DNA of 20,430 bases from CBDCEG01 sp965215775 (GCA_965215775.1 CBDCEG010000006.1:1-20430); one strand, 5' to 3'. Numbered from the stretch's first letter, positions 1 to 8,449 are shown. Numbers and translations are program-made. The notes: a model not told the origin generated them from the letters alone.

Positions 1-1
1 A

Positions 2-2020
2 CCACTTATTATTTCAGGACACGCCGAAAGTGATAATACAGTTTATGAAAGAATTAATAAAATAGTTCCACACTTAGTTAAGCAAGAAAATGAAGATAAT
101 CCAGCAGACTATGTGGTTGATGAGAAAGATAAAAATGTTAATTTGACTGATAATGGTCATGATAAAGTTGAAAAACTACTTTTTGACGCAGGTCTTATGG
201 ACGAAGGTGAATCAATTTATAACCCAGTTAATATTAGTTTGTTCCATATTTTAAATGCTTGCTTGAGAGCGCATAATTTATTTGCCAAAGATGTTGATTA
301 TATTGTTGATAATGGTGAAATTATTATTGTTGATGAATTTACAGGAAGAACTATGCATGGGCGAAGATGGTCTGAAGGTCTTCATCAAGCTATTGAAGCA
401 AAAGAAGGCTTGGAAATTCAAGATGAAAATCAAACAGTTGCATCAATAACTTACCAAAATTTCTTTAGACAATATGATAAATTAGCAGGAATGACAGGAA
501 CTGCAGATACTGAAGCTGCTGAATTTCATCAGATTTATGACCTTGAAACTATTGTTATCCCAACAAATTTACCAACACAAAGAAAAGATGAAAAAGATGC
601 TATTTATCTTAATGCAAAAGGAAAATTTAATAATGTAGTAAAAGATATTATTGAAAAAAACAAAAAAGGACAGCCAGCTTTGGTTGGAACAACTTCTATA
701 GAAATATCTGAATTTATTGGACGAGAGCTTGATAAAGTTAGAGTTAACTACGAAGTTCTAAATGCAAAACAGCACGAAAGAGAAGCTCATATTATTGAAA
801 ATGCAGGAAGAAAAGGTGCAATTACTATAGCAACAAATATGGCTGGTCGTGGAACTGATATTGTTTTGGGTGGTAATTTGGAAGCTCAAATAAAAGCTTT
901 GGGAGAAAATCCAAGTGACTCAGAAATTAGCAAAGTGAAAGAAAATTGGAAAAAAGATCATGACGAAGTTGTTAGTTTGGGCGGGCTTCATATTGTTGGA
1001 ACAGAGAGACACGAGTCCAGAAGAATTGATAATCAGTTAAGAGGAAGGGCAGGGCGTCAAGGCGATCCAGGTTCATCTAAATTTTATTTATCAATGGAAG
1101 ATAACTTGATGCGTATTTTTGCTGGCGAAAGAATGCATATGTTAATGACTAAGCTTGGATTAAAAGAAGATGAGGCTATTGAATCTAAGCTTGTATCAAA
1201 TTCAATTGAAAGTGCGCAAAGAAAAGTAGAAGCACAAAATTTTGATATGCGTAAGCAACTTATTGATTATGATGATGTTTCTAACGAACAAAGAAAAGTG
1301 GTTTACCTACAAAGAGATGAGATAATGGAATCTGAGGATATTTCCGAAGTTATTTCAAATATGCGTGAAGGAACTATTGAGCAAATTGTAAATAAATATA
1401 TTCCAGAAACTGCAATGTTAAATGACTGGGATAAAAAAGGTCTTGAAACTGCAATGTTAGAATTTGGTCTGAAAATAAGTATTGATGACCTGTTAAAAGA
1501 AAACGATACATTAACACCAGTTGAAGTTGAAGAACTTATTATTAAGGAATTAGAATATATTTACTCAGAAAAACTAAAAGATGTTGAGGAAGACCAAAGA
1601 AAAATGTTTGAAAAAGTTGTTACTTTACAAATAATAGATGAAAAATGGCGTGATCATTTGAAATATATTGATTATCTAAGACAAGGAATTGGTTTGCGAG
1701 CAAGTAGGGCTCAAAAAGATCCAAGACAAGAATATAAGAAAGAAGCATTTATTTTATTTGAAACTTTACTTGATGATATTTCACAAGAGGCAACTAAATT
1801 TTTCTCAAATGTTTATTTCAAAGATGACCCAACACCAGCTGATGAGCTAGAACAGGAAGTTGTAATAACTTCAGAAGAACATAATTCTGTGAATTTGCTA
1901 AACGGTAATGATAACGAACTTCAAGAAGTTACGAAAGAAATGATGATTCATGCAAGTAGAAATAAACCTTGTCCTTGTGGATCTGGCAAAAAATTTAAAC
2001 ATTGCCATGGTGCGATTTAG
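2..2020 (+). CDS. secA: Protein translocase ATPase SecA (5' truncated by window edge)
   Basis: SecA is the cytoplasmic motor that drives unfolded preproteins through SecYEG. The reading frame is open from base 2 and begins PLIISGHAESDN, which matches a point roughly 220-230 residues into full-length SecA, so the first nucleotide-binding domain (Walker A and B) lies outside the window. Present are the rest of the preprotein cross-linking domain, the second nucleotide-binding domain (TNMAGRGTDIVLGG, then GRAGRQGDPGSS), the helical scaffold and wing region (DYLRQGIGLRASRAQKDPRQ), and the C-terminal zinc finger CPCGSGKKFKHCHG that binds SecB and phospholipid. The ATG at 113 is internal, not a start. 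The ASRAQ stretch looks like a small variation on the usual RGYAQ of gammaproteobacteria. No terminator follows; the next gene begins 33 bp later. Confidence 0.97.
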   Translation, partial: PLIISGHAESDNTVYERINKIVPHLVKQENEDNPADYVVDEKDKNVNLTDNGHDKVEKLLFDAGLMDEGESIYNPVNISLFHILNACLRAHNLFAKDVDYIVDNGEIIIVDEFTGRTMHGRRWSEGLHQAIEAKEGLEIQDENQTVASITYQNFFRQYDKLAGMTGTADTEAAEFHQIYDLETIVIPTNLPTQRKDEKDAIYLNAKGKFNNVVKDIIEKNKKGQPALVGTTSIEISEFIGRELDKVRVNYEVLNAKQHEREAHIIENAGRKGAITIATNMAGRGTDIVLGGNLEAQIKALGENPSDSEISKVKENWKKDHDEVVSLGGLHIVGTERHESRRIDNQLRGRAGRQGDPGSSKFYLSMEDNLMRIFAGERMHMLMTKLGLKEDEAIESKLVSNSIESAQRKVEAQNFDMRKQLIDYDDVSNEQRKVVYLQRDEIMESEDISEVISNMREGTIEQIVNKYIPETAMLNDWDKKGLETAMLEFGLKISIDDLLKENDTLTPVEVEELIIKELEYIYSEKLKDVEEDQRKMFEKVVTLQIIDEKWRDHLKYIDYLRQGIGLRASRAQKDPRQEYKKEAFILFETLLDDISQEATKFFSNVYFKDDPTPADELEQEVVITSEEHNSVNLLNGNDNELQEVTKEMMIHASRNKPCPCGSGKKFKHCHGAI

Positions 2021-2053
2021 TTTTTGGTTTAAATAATAAAATCACAATATAAA

Positions 2054-3220
2054 ATGATGAAAAATCAACATATAAAAAATATTGAAATTATTGATTATAG
2101 ATGCTTTGACAATTTTAAGGCTGAGGGTTTTAAACGAGTTAATCTAATAACAGGAGATAATAATATTGGTAAAACTTCTTTTTTAGAGGCTTGTTTTTTA
2201 AAATCAGAATTTATAACTTGTTTTGTTGAAATGCACGGAGATTTAATAAAAGATGATAATAGAGTTGAAGATGGTTATTTAGGGACAAAACTTTTTTTTG
2301 ATTTTTATATTAAAAGGTTGATTTTAATTGAACAAAACAGAGATAAAACTAATTTTTTACTAGACTGGTTATTAGAAGAGTTTAATTTTTCAAATACAAA
2401 TTTGTTTAATATAAATTTAGATTTTAATGAATATGAAATAAATACTGGTTTAGAAGAAACATCATATTATCATGTTTATGACTTTAGGAGTTTAGTTTTA
2501 AAAAAAGATAAGAAAATATGTTTTTGTTACTATCATGAGAGCAGTGAAGAATACATGGGCAGAGTAGAAAGAATGACTCCACCCTATGAAGATGCCTTTA
2601 TAGAAGCTGAATCAATAATAAGCTTTAGAAATTCTAATGCATATCATAATATTTATAAAAAAAATCACCCACCAAAGCTAGATATTTATAATTTTGTTAC
2701 ACCAAACATAAACAATAATTTAGTAGGTTTGATTGATAATCTAAAATTAGAAAATAAGTTAGATGAAGTAAATGGATATTTATTTGATGTATTTGATGTT
2801 CAACAAATTGATATTATTAAAAATAAAGTAATGTTAAAAAAAGATAATAGATTTCAAAATATATCTGCTTTTGGTGATGGCTTACAACATTTTATTAATA
2901 TAATTGTCACTTTGTTATCACATAAAAATTCTGTTATTTATATTGATGAAATTGAAAATGGCATTCACTTTACAAATTTTGATAAATTATGGGAAATAAT
3001 TCTAACAATTTCTAAAAAACAAAATATTCAAGTGTTTGCAACAACTCACTCTAAAGATTGTATTGAAAGTTATTCAAAAATATTAAACAAACTAAATGAT
3101 AATGATATTTCATTAATTAATTTATCACAAAATCTTAATAATGAAACTGTAGCAATGATTTTAGATAAAGAAATGTTAGATAATGAATTAAAACAAAACC
3201 ATGAGGTTAGGTCTTGGTAA
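2054..3220 (+). CDS. AAA15/OLD-like ABC-type ATPase, putative defence protein
   Basis: This is a stand-alone ATPase of the AAA_15/AAA_21 (OLD, AriA-like) type. Visible motifs are Walker A GDNNIGKTS (residues 34-42), an ABC-signature-like SAFGDGLQHF (from about 271), Walker B VIYIDEIE (294-301) and a histidine switch ATTHS (329-333). The N-terminus INNIEI-like beta strand followed by DYRCFDNF is typical of the family. There is no nuclease domain in the chain; the TOPRIM part is encoded by the next gene, whose TTG start overlaps this stop by 7 bp, implying coupled translation. The start has no clear ribosome binding site; the second Met (2057) is equally possible. ATPase plus separate TOPRIM partner is the layout of PARIS and related abortive-infection systems. 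The family call is firm, the defence role is inferred. Confidence 0.8.
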   Translation: MMKNQHIKNIEIIDYRCFDNFKAEGFKRVNLITGDNNIGKTSFLEACFLKSEFITCFVEMHGDLIKDDNRVEDGYLGTKLFFDFYIKRLILIEQNRDKTNFLLDWLLEEFNFSNTNLFNINLDFNEYEINTGLEETSYYHVYDFRSLVLKKDKKICFCYYHESSEEYMGRVERMTPPYEDAFIEAESIISFRNSNAYHNIYKKNHPPKLDIYNFVTPNINNNLVGLIDNLKLENKLDEVNGYLFDVFDVQQIDIIKNKVMLKKDNRFQNISAFGDGLQHFINIIVTLLSHKNSVIYIDEIENGIHFTNFDKLWEIILTISKKQNIQVFATTHSKDCIESYSKILNKLNDNDISLINLSQNLNNETVAMILDKEMLDNELKQNHEVRSW

Positions 3221-3530
3221 AGAAACATAAAGTTAGAATTGTTATTGAGGGTGGGCATGATATTGTACTTTGTAAAAAACTTTCCCAAGGTGAGTTTGGC
3301 GATAAGAATTTTATAAGTATGAATGGAAAAGGTAATTTACTTAATTTTGATGATTCAAATTATGAAACATTAAAAAATGAAATTAAAAATTTATCAATTA
3401 ATAAAATTTTATTTATATTAGATGCCGATTGTGAAAAAGAAAATAATATGAATGATGGTTATGACAATACAAAAGAACGCTTGGAAAATCATATTATAGA
3501 ATTTAGAGATAATATTGAAAATAGTAAAAA

Positions 3531-3556
3531 CCTGGTTTCTAAACCGAAGTGCAACT
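3531..3556 (+). repeat. IS30 left terminal inverted repeat (IRL)
   Basis: Outer part cctggtttcta, inner part aagtgcaact. It pairs with the right repeat at 18 of 26 positions; the divergence is concentrated in the middle (offsets 12-16). Confidence 0.8.
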
Positions 3557-3624
3557 AAATTTTATTTTTAGGTTTTAATTTGGAACTAGTTATTTTTATT
3601 TTTATTAACTAAGATAATAACATT

Positions 3625-4587
3625 ATGAAAAAATACACACAATTAACCAGAACTGATATGACAAAAATTGAAACATTGCTTGATGAGAATTATAATCCTT
3701 GTGAAATAGCGATAAAGTTAGGCAAAAATAAGACTACAATATACCGCTGCATAAAAAATAATAAAAACGCAGAAACCTTTGTTGGTGAAGAGGCATGGGA
3801 GAAAGTTTCCAAGAGGAAATCTATTGCAAATAAGCATGTTAGGATATTACCTGATAGTATTTTAGAGAAATATATTTTGATAAAAATAGAGCAACATTGG
3901 TCGCCAGAACAAATTTCTGGAAAGTGGCGAGAGGAGGCGCAAGAATCGATTTGCCACGAGACTATTTATCAATTTGTTTATAAGTATCACCCAAAATTAG
4001 TTAAGATGTATTTCAGAAGAAAAGGTAAGAAATATCAACATAATAGAAAGGAAAAATATCAAATAAAAGATCGTAGAATGATTGATGAAAGACCGCAAAA
4101 TATTGAGCTTAGAAAAGAAGTTGGACACTGGGAAGGAGACACAATTGTCGGTAAAAATCACCAAGGCGCGATAGTTACAAATGTTGAAAGAAAAAGTGGT
4201 AAATTAATTGCTTCCAAAGTGAAAAAATCAACTGCAAAAGCTATTTTAGAAGCTACAGTTAAAGATTTCAAAGACTTACCAAATGAGTTACGAATAAGCA
4301 TGACATACGATAATGGCAAAGAGTTTTCTTTACACCAAGAGATTGAAAAACAAGTGAAAATGAATGTTTATTTTGCACACGCTTACTCACCTTGGGAAAG
4401 AGGAACTAATGAAAATACCAACGGTTTGCTCCGAGAATTTATTCCCAAAGGCACTGATTTTAATAATGTTTCTGATGAAGAACTTGCTTATTTTGTGGAA
4501 CTTATTAATAATAGACCACGAAAACGACTAGGATTTAAAACCCCAAATGAAGTCTTTCAAGCTGAACTTGAAAAGTTGCACTTGTAG
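3625..4587 (+). CDS. IS30-family DDE transposase
   Basis: This 320-residue protein catalyses cut/copy transposition of the surrounding element. The N-terminus has a helix-turn-helix (about residues 8-48, with EIAIKLGKNKTTIYRCIKN) that would bind the inverted repeats. The catalytic triad is intact: Asp172 in HWEGDTIVGK, Asp229 in MTYDNGKEF, and Glu263 in NENTNGLLREF. The second Asp and the Glu are separated by 33 residues, the DD(33)E spacing of IS30. The C-terminal NNRPRKRLGFKTPNEVF box is also typical. Length is normal for the family and no frameshift is seen, so the enzyme may be active. The ATG at 3625 has no strong ribosome binding site, as is common for transposases. Confidence 0.95.
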   Translation: MKKYTQLTRTDMTKIETLLDENYNPCEIAIKLGKNKTTIYRCIKNNKNAETFVGEEAWEKVSKRKSIANKHVRILPDSILEKYILIKIEQHWSPEQISGKWREEAQESICHETIYQFVYKYHPKLVKMYFRRKGKKYQHNRKEKYQIKDRRMIDERPQNIELRKEVGHWEGDTIVGKNHQGAIVTNVERKSGKLIASKVKKSTAKAILEATVKDFKDLPNELRISMTYDNGKEFSLHQEIEKQVKMNVYFAHAYSPWERGTNENTNGLLREFIPKGTDFNNVSDEELAYFVELINNRPRKRLGFKTPNEVFQAELEKLHL

Positions 4588-4599
4588 GTAGAATCTAGC
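4574..4599 (-). repeat. IS30 right terminal inverted repeat (IRR)
   Basis: The reverse complement begins gctagattcta and ends aagtgcaact, mirroring the left repeat. The transposase TAG stop (4585-4587) falls inside it, a common compact arrangement in insertion sequences. Confidence 0.8.
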
Positions 4600-4850
4600 A
4601 AATATAGAATTTGATTATTATATTATGCCTAATAATAAAGATAAAGGTTGTTTGGAAACTTTAATATTATCTACTCTTGATAATAAAATAAAGGGTTGCT
4701 ATGAGAATTTCTTAGAATGTTCTGGGGAAAAAAAGAAGGATAAAGGTAAACTACAAATAATTTATAAATTAATTGGTTTAAGCAATATTAATTATAATCA
4801 TATTAACTTTAAACCATTAAAAGATAAGTTAAAAAAGTTGATAGAAAAAA

Positions 4851-5888
4851 ATGAAAAATAAAAGTATAGGAGTTATTTTTGGCAAATTTTATCCACTTCA
4901 CACAGGGCATATACATTTAATCCAAAGTGCAAGTGGGATTGTTGATGAATTACATATTTATGTTTGTCATGATAAAAAAGCAGATGATAAGTTATTTGAA
5001 AGCAGTAATATGCTTAAACAACCAACGATTGAGGATAGACTTCGTTGGTTACAGCAGACTTTTAAATACCAAGGCTCAATAAAAATACATTCATTTAACG
5101 AAGAATTATTTCCTAGCCATAATAACTGGGAAGAGTGGAGTAATAGGGTTACTCAAGCTTTTGAAGAGCATAATATAAAACCAAGTTTAATATTCACAAA
5201 TAACCCTAAAGACACTGAAGAATACGAAAAAAGATTAAATCTTCAATCACGAATAATTGATAGTAACCAAGAATTTATGCAAGTTTCTGGCTCGGAAATC
5301 CGCCAAAGTCCAATGAAACATTGGCGTTATATTCCAACTGAAGTTAAACCATTTTTTGTTAGAAAAATTGCAATATTAGGTGGTGAAAGTAGTGGTAAAT
5401 CAACGCTTACAAATAAACTTGCAAATGTTTTTAATACTAGTTCTGCTTGGGAATATGGAAGAGAATATATATTTAAAGAATTGGGAGGAAATGAGCAAGC
5501 TTTACAGTATTCAGATTACCCCAAAATCGCTTTAGGACAAGCTAACTATATTGATTACGCAGTGAAAAGAGCTAATAAAATATCTTTTACTGATACTGAT
5601 TTTGTTACCACCCAAGCTTTTTGTAAAAAATACGAAGGTAAAAACCACCCATTTTTAACTGCAATGATAAAACAATATAAATTTGATAAAGTGATTTTAT
5701 TAAAAAATAATACAAAATGGGTTGATGATGGGTTAAGAACTTTAGGTAGTAATAACGATAGAAAAAACTTCCAAAATTTACTTGTAAGAATTTTAGAAAT
5801 GCACAAAATAGAATATACGGAAATAACTGCAAGTGATTATGATGAACGCTACCAACAATGTATTGATATTGTTAGTGAGCTTTTGTAA
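4851..5888 (+). CDS. nadR: Bifunctional NMN adenylyltransferase / ribosylnicotinamide kinase NadR
   Basis: A two-domain NAD salvage enzyme: the kinase makes NMN from nicotinamide riboside and the adenylyltransferase makes NAD from NMN. The N-terminal nucleotidyltransferase domain shows GKFYPLHTGH (residues 11-20, with the HxGH-type signature) and VSGSEIRQSP. The C-terminal kinase domain begins with Walker A GGESSGKST (177-185) and continues with AWEYGREY, DTDFVTTQAFCKKYEG and DGLRTLGS, very like the enterobacterial and Haemophilus enzymes. At 345 residues it lacks the N-terminal helix-turn-helix repressor domain of E. coli NadR (about 410 residues), so it should be an enzyme only. Its start overlaps the broken TOPRIM gene by 11 bp. 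No pnuC importer gene is nearby. The upstream IS element may affect its expression. Confidence 0.93.
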   Translation: MKNKSIGVIFGKFYPLHTGHIHLIQSASGIVDELHIYVCHDKKADDKLFESSNMLKQPTIEDRLRWLQQTFKYQGSIKIHSFNEELFPSHNNWEEWSNRVTQAFEEHNIKPSLIFTNNPKDTEEYEKRLNLQSRIIDSNQEFMQVSGSEIRQSPMKHWRYIPTEVKPFFVRKIAILGGESSGKSTLTNKLANVFNTSSAWEYGREYIFKELGGNEQALQYSDYPKIALGQANYIDYAVKRANKISFTDTDFVTTQAFCKKYEGKNHPFLTAMIKQYKFDKVILLKNNTKWVDDGLRTLGSNNDRKNFQNLLVRILEMHKIEYTEITASDYDERYQQCIDIVSELL

Positions 5889-5917
5889 ACTTAACCCCAA
5901 ATATAATAAATAAAAAA

Positions 5918-7330
5918 ATGCTAAAAATACACAATTCATTAACAAGAAAAAAAGAAGTTTTTCAACCAATTACAAAAAACAAACTTGCAATGTATGTTTG
6001 TGGAATGACAGTTTATGATTTTTGTCATATTGGTCATGCTAGGGTTATTGTAGTTTTTGATATGATTAGACGATATTTTGAAGCAAGTAATTATGAAGTT
6101 GAATTTGTTAGAAATATCACAGATATTGATGATAAAATTATTCAAAGAGCTTTAGAAAATAACGAAGATATTTCTAGCCTAACAAATCGTTTTATCAAAG
6201 CAATGCACGAAGATGAAAAGCAACTAAAAGCATTACCACCAACAAAAGAGCCAAAGGCAACTCAAACAATTAATGAAATGATTGAGATGATAAAAGAGTT
6301 AATTGAAAATAACTATGCTTATCAATCAGATAGTGGTGATATTTTGTATTCGGTTGCTAGTTTTTTGAATTATGGCAAGCTTGCAAATCAAAAATTAGAC
6401 GAATTACAAGCTGGGCAGAGAGTTGAAGTTGATAAAAGTAAACGAAATCCACTAGATTTTGTTTTGTGGAAATCAGCTAAACAAGGTGAACCTTTTTGGG
6501 AATCTCCTTGGGGAAATGGCAGACCTGGTTGGCATATTGAATGTTCGGCGATGGCAAAAAAAGAGCTTGGAAATCACTTTGACATTCATGGAGGCGGGCT
6601 TGATTTGAAATTCCCTCATCATGAATGTGAAATTGCACAGTCTGAGCCAACTTGTGATGGTAAACATGTCAACTATTGGATTCATAATGGATTTGTTCAA
6701 ATAGATTCTGAAAAAATGTCTAAATCTTTGGGAAATTTCTTTACAATAAAAGATGTTTTGGAAAATTTCAAAGGAGAGGTTATTAGATTTTTTATTTTAG
6801 GAACTCATTATCGTAGCCCACTTAATTATAGTGATGCAGGGTTACAAGAGGCTGGAAATGGTTTGGAAAGGTTATACACTTCATTAAATATTGATGAAAA
6901 TTCTGCAAATCAAAGTTTGGAAAATATAAGTTTAGATGATTTAAAAGCAAAATATGTAACTTTTTTTGAGGCAATGAATGATGATTTTAATACTTCTAAA
7001 GCTATAAGTGAGCTTTTTGCCATATCTAAAAATATTAATAAAACAGCAGATAAACAAATAAAAATACAGTTAGCTTGTGAACTTAAATCTTTAGCAAAAA
7101 TACTGGGGATTTTACAAGATAATCCAAAAGAATTTCTACAAAGTTCTAATAAAAATTTAGAAATAAACCCTCAAGAAATTGATAATTTAATTACAAAAAG
7201 AAACCAAGCTAGAGTTGATAAAGACTTTAAATTATCAGATGAAATTAGAGATTTATTAGCTGAAAAAGGAATTATAATTGAAGATAAAATGGAAAATAAA
7301 ATAATGAAAACAACTTGGAGAGTTAAATAA
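5918..7330 (+). CDS. cysS: Cysteinyl-tRNA synthetase
   Basis: A class I aminoacyl-tRNA synthetase that charges tRNA-Cys with cysteine in the cytoplasm. The HIGH motif is at residues 37-40 (CHIGHARV) and KMSKS at 266-270 (SEKMSKSLGNFF). The zinc site that selects cysteine is complete: Cys28, Cys209 (WHIECS), His234 and Glu238 (HHECE), the same positions as in the E. coli enzyme. The 470-residue length is normal, including the C-terminal DALR/anticodon region ending in a helical RNQARVDKDFKLSDEIRDLL segment. It follows nadR by 29 bp and precedes rapZ by only 2 bp, so it is likely cotranscribed with both. No strong ribosome binding site precedes the ATG. Confidence 0.97.
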   Translation: MLKIHNSLTRKKEVFQPITKNKLAMYVCGMTVYDFCHIGHARVIVVFDMIRRYFEASNYEVEFVRNITDIDDKIIQRALENNEDISSLTNRFIKAMHEDEKQLKALPPTKEPKATQTINEMIEMIKELIENNYAYQSDSGDILYSVASFLNYGKLANQKLDELQAGQRVEVDKSKRNPLDFVLWKSAKQGEPFWESPWGNGRPGWHIECSAMAKKELGNHFDIHGGGLDLKFPHHECEIAQSEPTCDGKHVNYWIHNGFVQIDSEKMSKSLGNFFTIKDVLENFKGEVIRFFILGTHYRSPLNYSDAGLQEAGNGLERLYTSLNIDENSANQSLENISLDDLKAKYVTFFEAMNDDFNTSKAISELFAISKNINKTADKQIKIQLACELKSLAKILGILQDNPKEFLQSSNKNLEINPQEIDNLITKRNQARVDKDFKLSDEIRDLLAEKGIIIEDKMENKIMKTTWRVK

Positions 7331-7332
7331 AA

Positions 7333-8181
7333 ATGATTATTATCACAGGGTTATCTGGAGCAGGGAAAACTAATGCATTAAATGCTTTAGAAGATATTGG
7401 TTATTATACAATTGATAATCTACCTGTAAATTTACTTCCAGAACTATATTTAGAACAAAAAAATATTAGTTTACCAGTTGCAGTTGGAGTTGATATCCGC
7501 AGCCAAACTTCTAATATTGCCCAAATCCCAAAAGTTATTAATAAATTTAGAAAAGAAAATAATGATGTTAAGGTTTTATTCTTAAATGCAAGTGATGAAG
7601 TTCTTATAAAAAGATTTAGCGAAACTAAAAGAAAGCACCCTTTAACTGATAATAAAAGACCTTTGGTTGAAGCAATAAAACTAGAAAAAACAATACTATC
7701 TCCATTACTTCTAACAGCTGATTATACAATTGACACCAGTAAAATTAATATTTATGGTTTACAAGACAGAATAAAATCTTGGGTTGGTAAATCAAGCGAT
7801 TCTCAACCAACAATTACAATTGAATCATTTGGGTTTAAGAATGGAATTCCAATTGATTCGGATTTGATGTTTGATGTTAGATTTCTACCAAATCCATACT
7901 GGCAAAAAGAAATTCGTCATTTAAATGGAAAAGATAAAAAAATTCAAGAGTTTTTGCTAGAACATAAGGAAACAACAACATATATAGATGATACAACTGA
8001 ATATTTAAGTAAGTGGTTACCAACATATTTAACAAGCAATCGTTCATATTTGACCATTGCTATTGGTTGCACTGGTGGAAAACATAGGTCTGTTTTTGTT
8101 ACAGAAAGTATCACCAAAAAACTATTAGAAAGCTTTGAAAATATTAATATAAGACACCGAGATTTAAAAAAACATGGTTAG
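7333..8181 (+). CDS. rapZ: RNase adapter / nucleotide-binding protein RapZ
   Basis: RapZ is an RNA-binding GTP/ATP-hydrolysing protein; in enteric bacteria it presents small RNAs to RNase E and senses glucosamine-6-phosphate. The N-terminal P-loop GLSGAGKT is at residues 6-13, followed by ALNALEDIGYYTIDNLP. The C-terminal domain, which carries the RNA-binding function in E. coli, shows ESFGFKNGIPIDSDLMFDVR, RFLPNPYW and AIGCTGGKHRSVFV. The length of 282 residues matches the family. The ATG starts 2 bp after the cysS stop, suggesting translational coupling. The usual neighbours (rpoN, hpf, ptsN or HPr genes) are absent. Whether the GlmY/GlmZ circuit exists in this organism cannot be told from the sequence. 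Confidence 0.95.
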   Translation: MIIITGLSGAGKTNALNALEDIGYYTIDNLPVNLLPELYLEQKNISLPVAVGVDIRSQTSNIAQIPKVINKFRKENNDVKVLFLNASDEVLIKRFSETKRKHPLTDNKRPLVEAIKLEKTILSPLLLTADYTIDTSKINIYGLQDRIKSWVGKSSDSQPTITIESFGFKNGIPIDSDLMFDVRFLPNPYWQKEIRHLNGKDKKIQEFLLEHKETTTYIDDTTEYLSKWLPTYLTSNRSYLTIAIGCTGGKHRSVFVTESITKKLLESFENINIRHRDLKKHG

Positions 8182-8257
8182 TTTTTTGTAAGCTTTTGAT
8201 TTATTTTGTATAATAACCTAATATCTCAAATTGACGATAAATATAAATTAAAATATA

Positions 8258-8422
8258 TTATTTAACTAAGTCTTTAGCTTTATTCCAAATATTTTCACTT
8301 TGATTTTTTATTTCATTTGTTACTTTTTCCCCAGCTTCTTTGCCTATTTTTTTTAGGTTATCAGTATTTGAATACTTTTCTATACTTTGAGTTATCTTTT
8401 TAAATTTATTAATTAAACAGTA
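8258..8422 (-). pseudogene. Startless 54-codon ORF, probable gene remnant
   Basis: Read on the minus strand, an open frame runs from a TAG at 8423-8425 to a TAA at 8258-8260. It encodes a lysine- and glutamate-rich helical peptide containing NLKKIGKEAGEKVTNEIKNQ and ending SENIWNKAKDLVK. The composition and amphipathic spacing look like real protein, and the surrounding frames do not. There is no ATG, GTG or TTG in the frame, so it is either the 3' end of a decayed gene or a small protein with a non-standard start. I do not recognise a family. Confidence 0.35.
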
Positions 8423-8449
8423 CTATAATTTAAATTTTAATGAGTAAAA

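Larger units (their letters stand above)
3531..4599 (+). mobile_element. Complete IS30-family insertion sequence, 1069 bp
   Basis: The element carries one transposase gene bounded by imperfect 26-bp inverted repeats (left 3531-3556, right 4574-4599). They match at 18 of 26 positions, with the inner ten bases AAGTGCAACT identical. It is flanked by AAA on both sides (3528-3530 and 4600-4602), consistent with the 2-3 bp target duplications usual for IS30. The transposase stop codon lies inside the right repeat. The boundaries are supported independently, because excising 3531-4602 restores an open frame across the TOPRIM gene. The intact transposase and clean target duplication suggest a fairly recent insertion. 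Confidence 0.9.
3214..4861 (+). pseudogene. TOPRIM (DUF3226-like) nuclease-type partner gene, interrupted by IS30 element
   Basis: The 5' part (3214-3530) starts with TTG behind a GAGGTTAG ribosome binding site and carries TOPRIM hallmarks: Glu12 in VIEGGHD and the DxD pair Asp70/Asp72 in FILDADCE. It then runs into the insertion element and stops at 3558 after eight foreign residues. The 3' part (4603-4861) continues in frame with IEFDYYIMPNNKDKGCLE, a motif I recall from DUF3226 proteins. Deleting the element and one AAA copy gives 317 + 259 = 576 nt, exactly 192 codons, with no internal stop, so the ancestral product was 191 residues. An ATG at 4625 could still yield a 78-residue C-terminal fragment. 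The 3' end overlaps the nadR start by 11 bp. It was presumably the effector of the preceding ATPase and is now probably non-functional. Confidence 0.88.

Noticed and set aside
5555..5832. Minus-strand open frames within nadR
   Set aside because: They are antisense to the conserved kinase domain of NadR; no independent support.
8166..8187. Hairpin at the rapZ stop as a terminator
   Set aside because: The stem is A/T pairs with a single G-C pair, so it is too weak in an AT-rich genome to claim.
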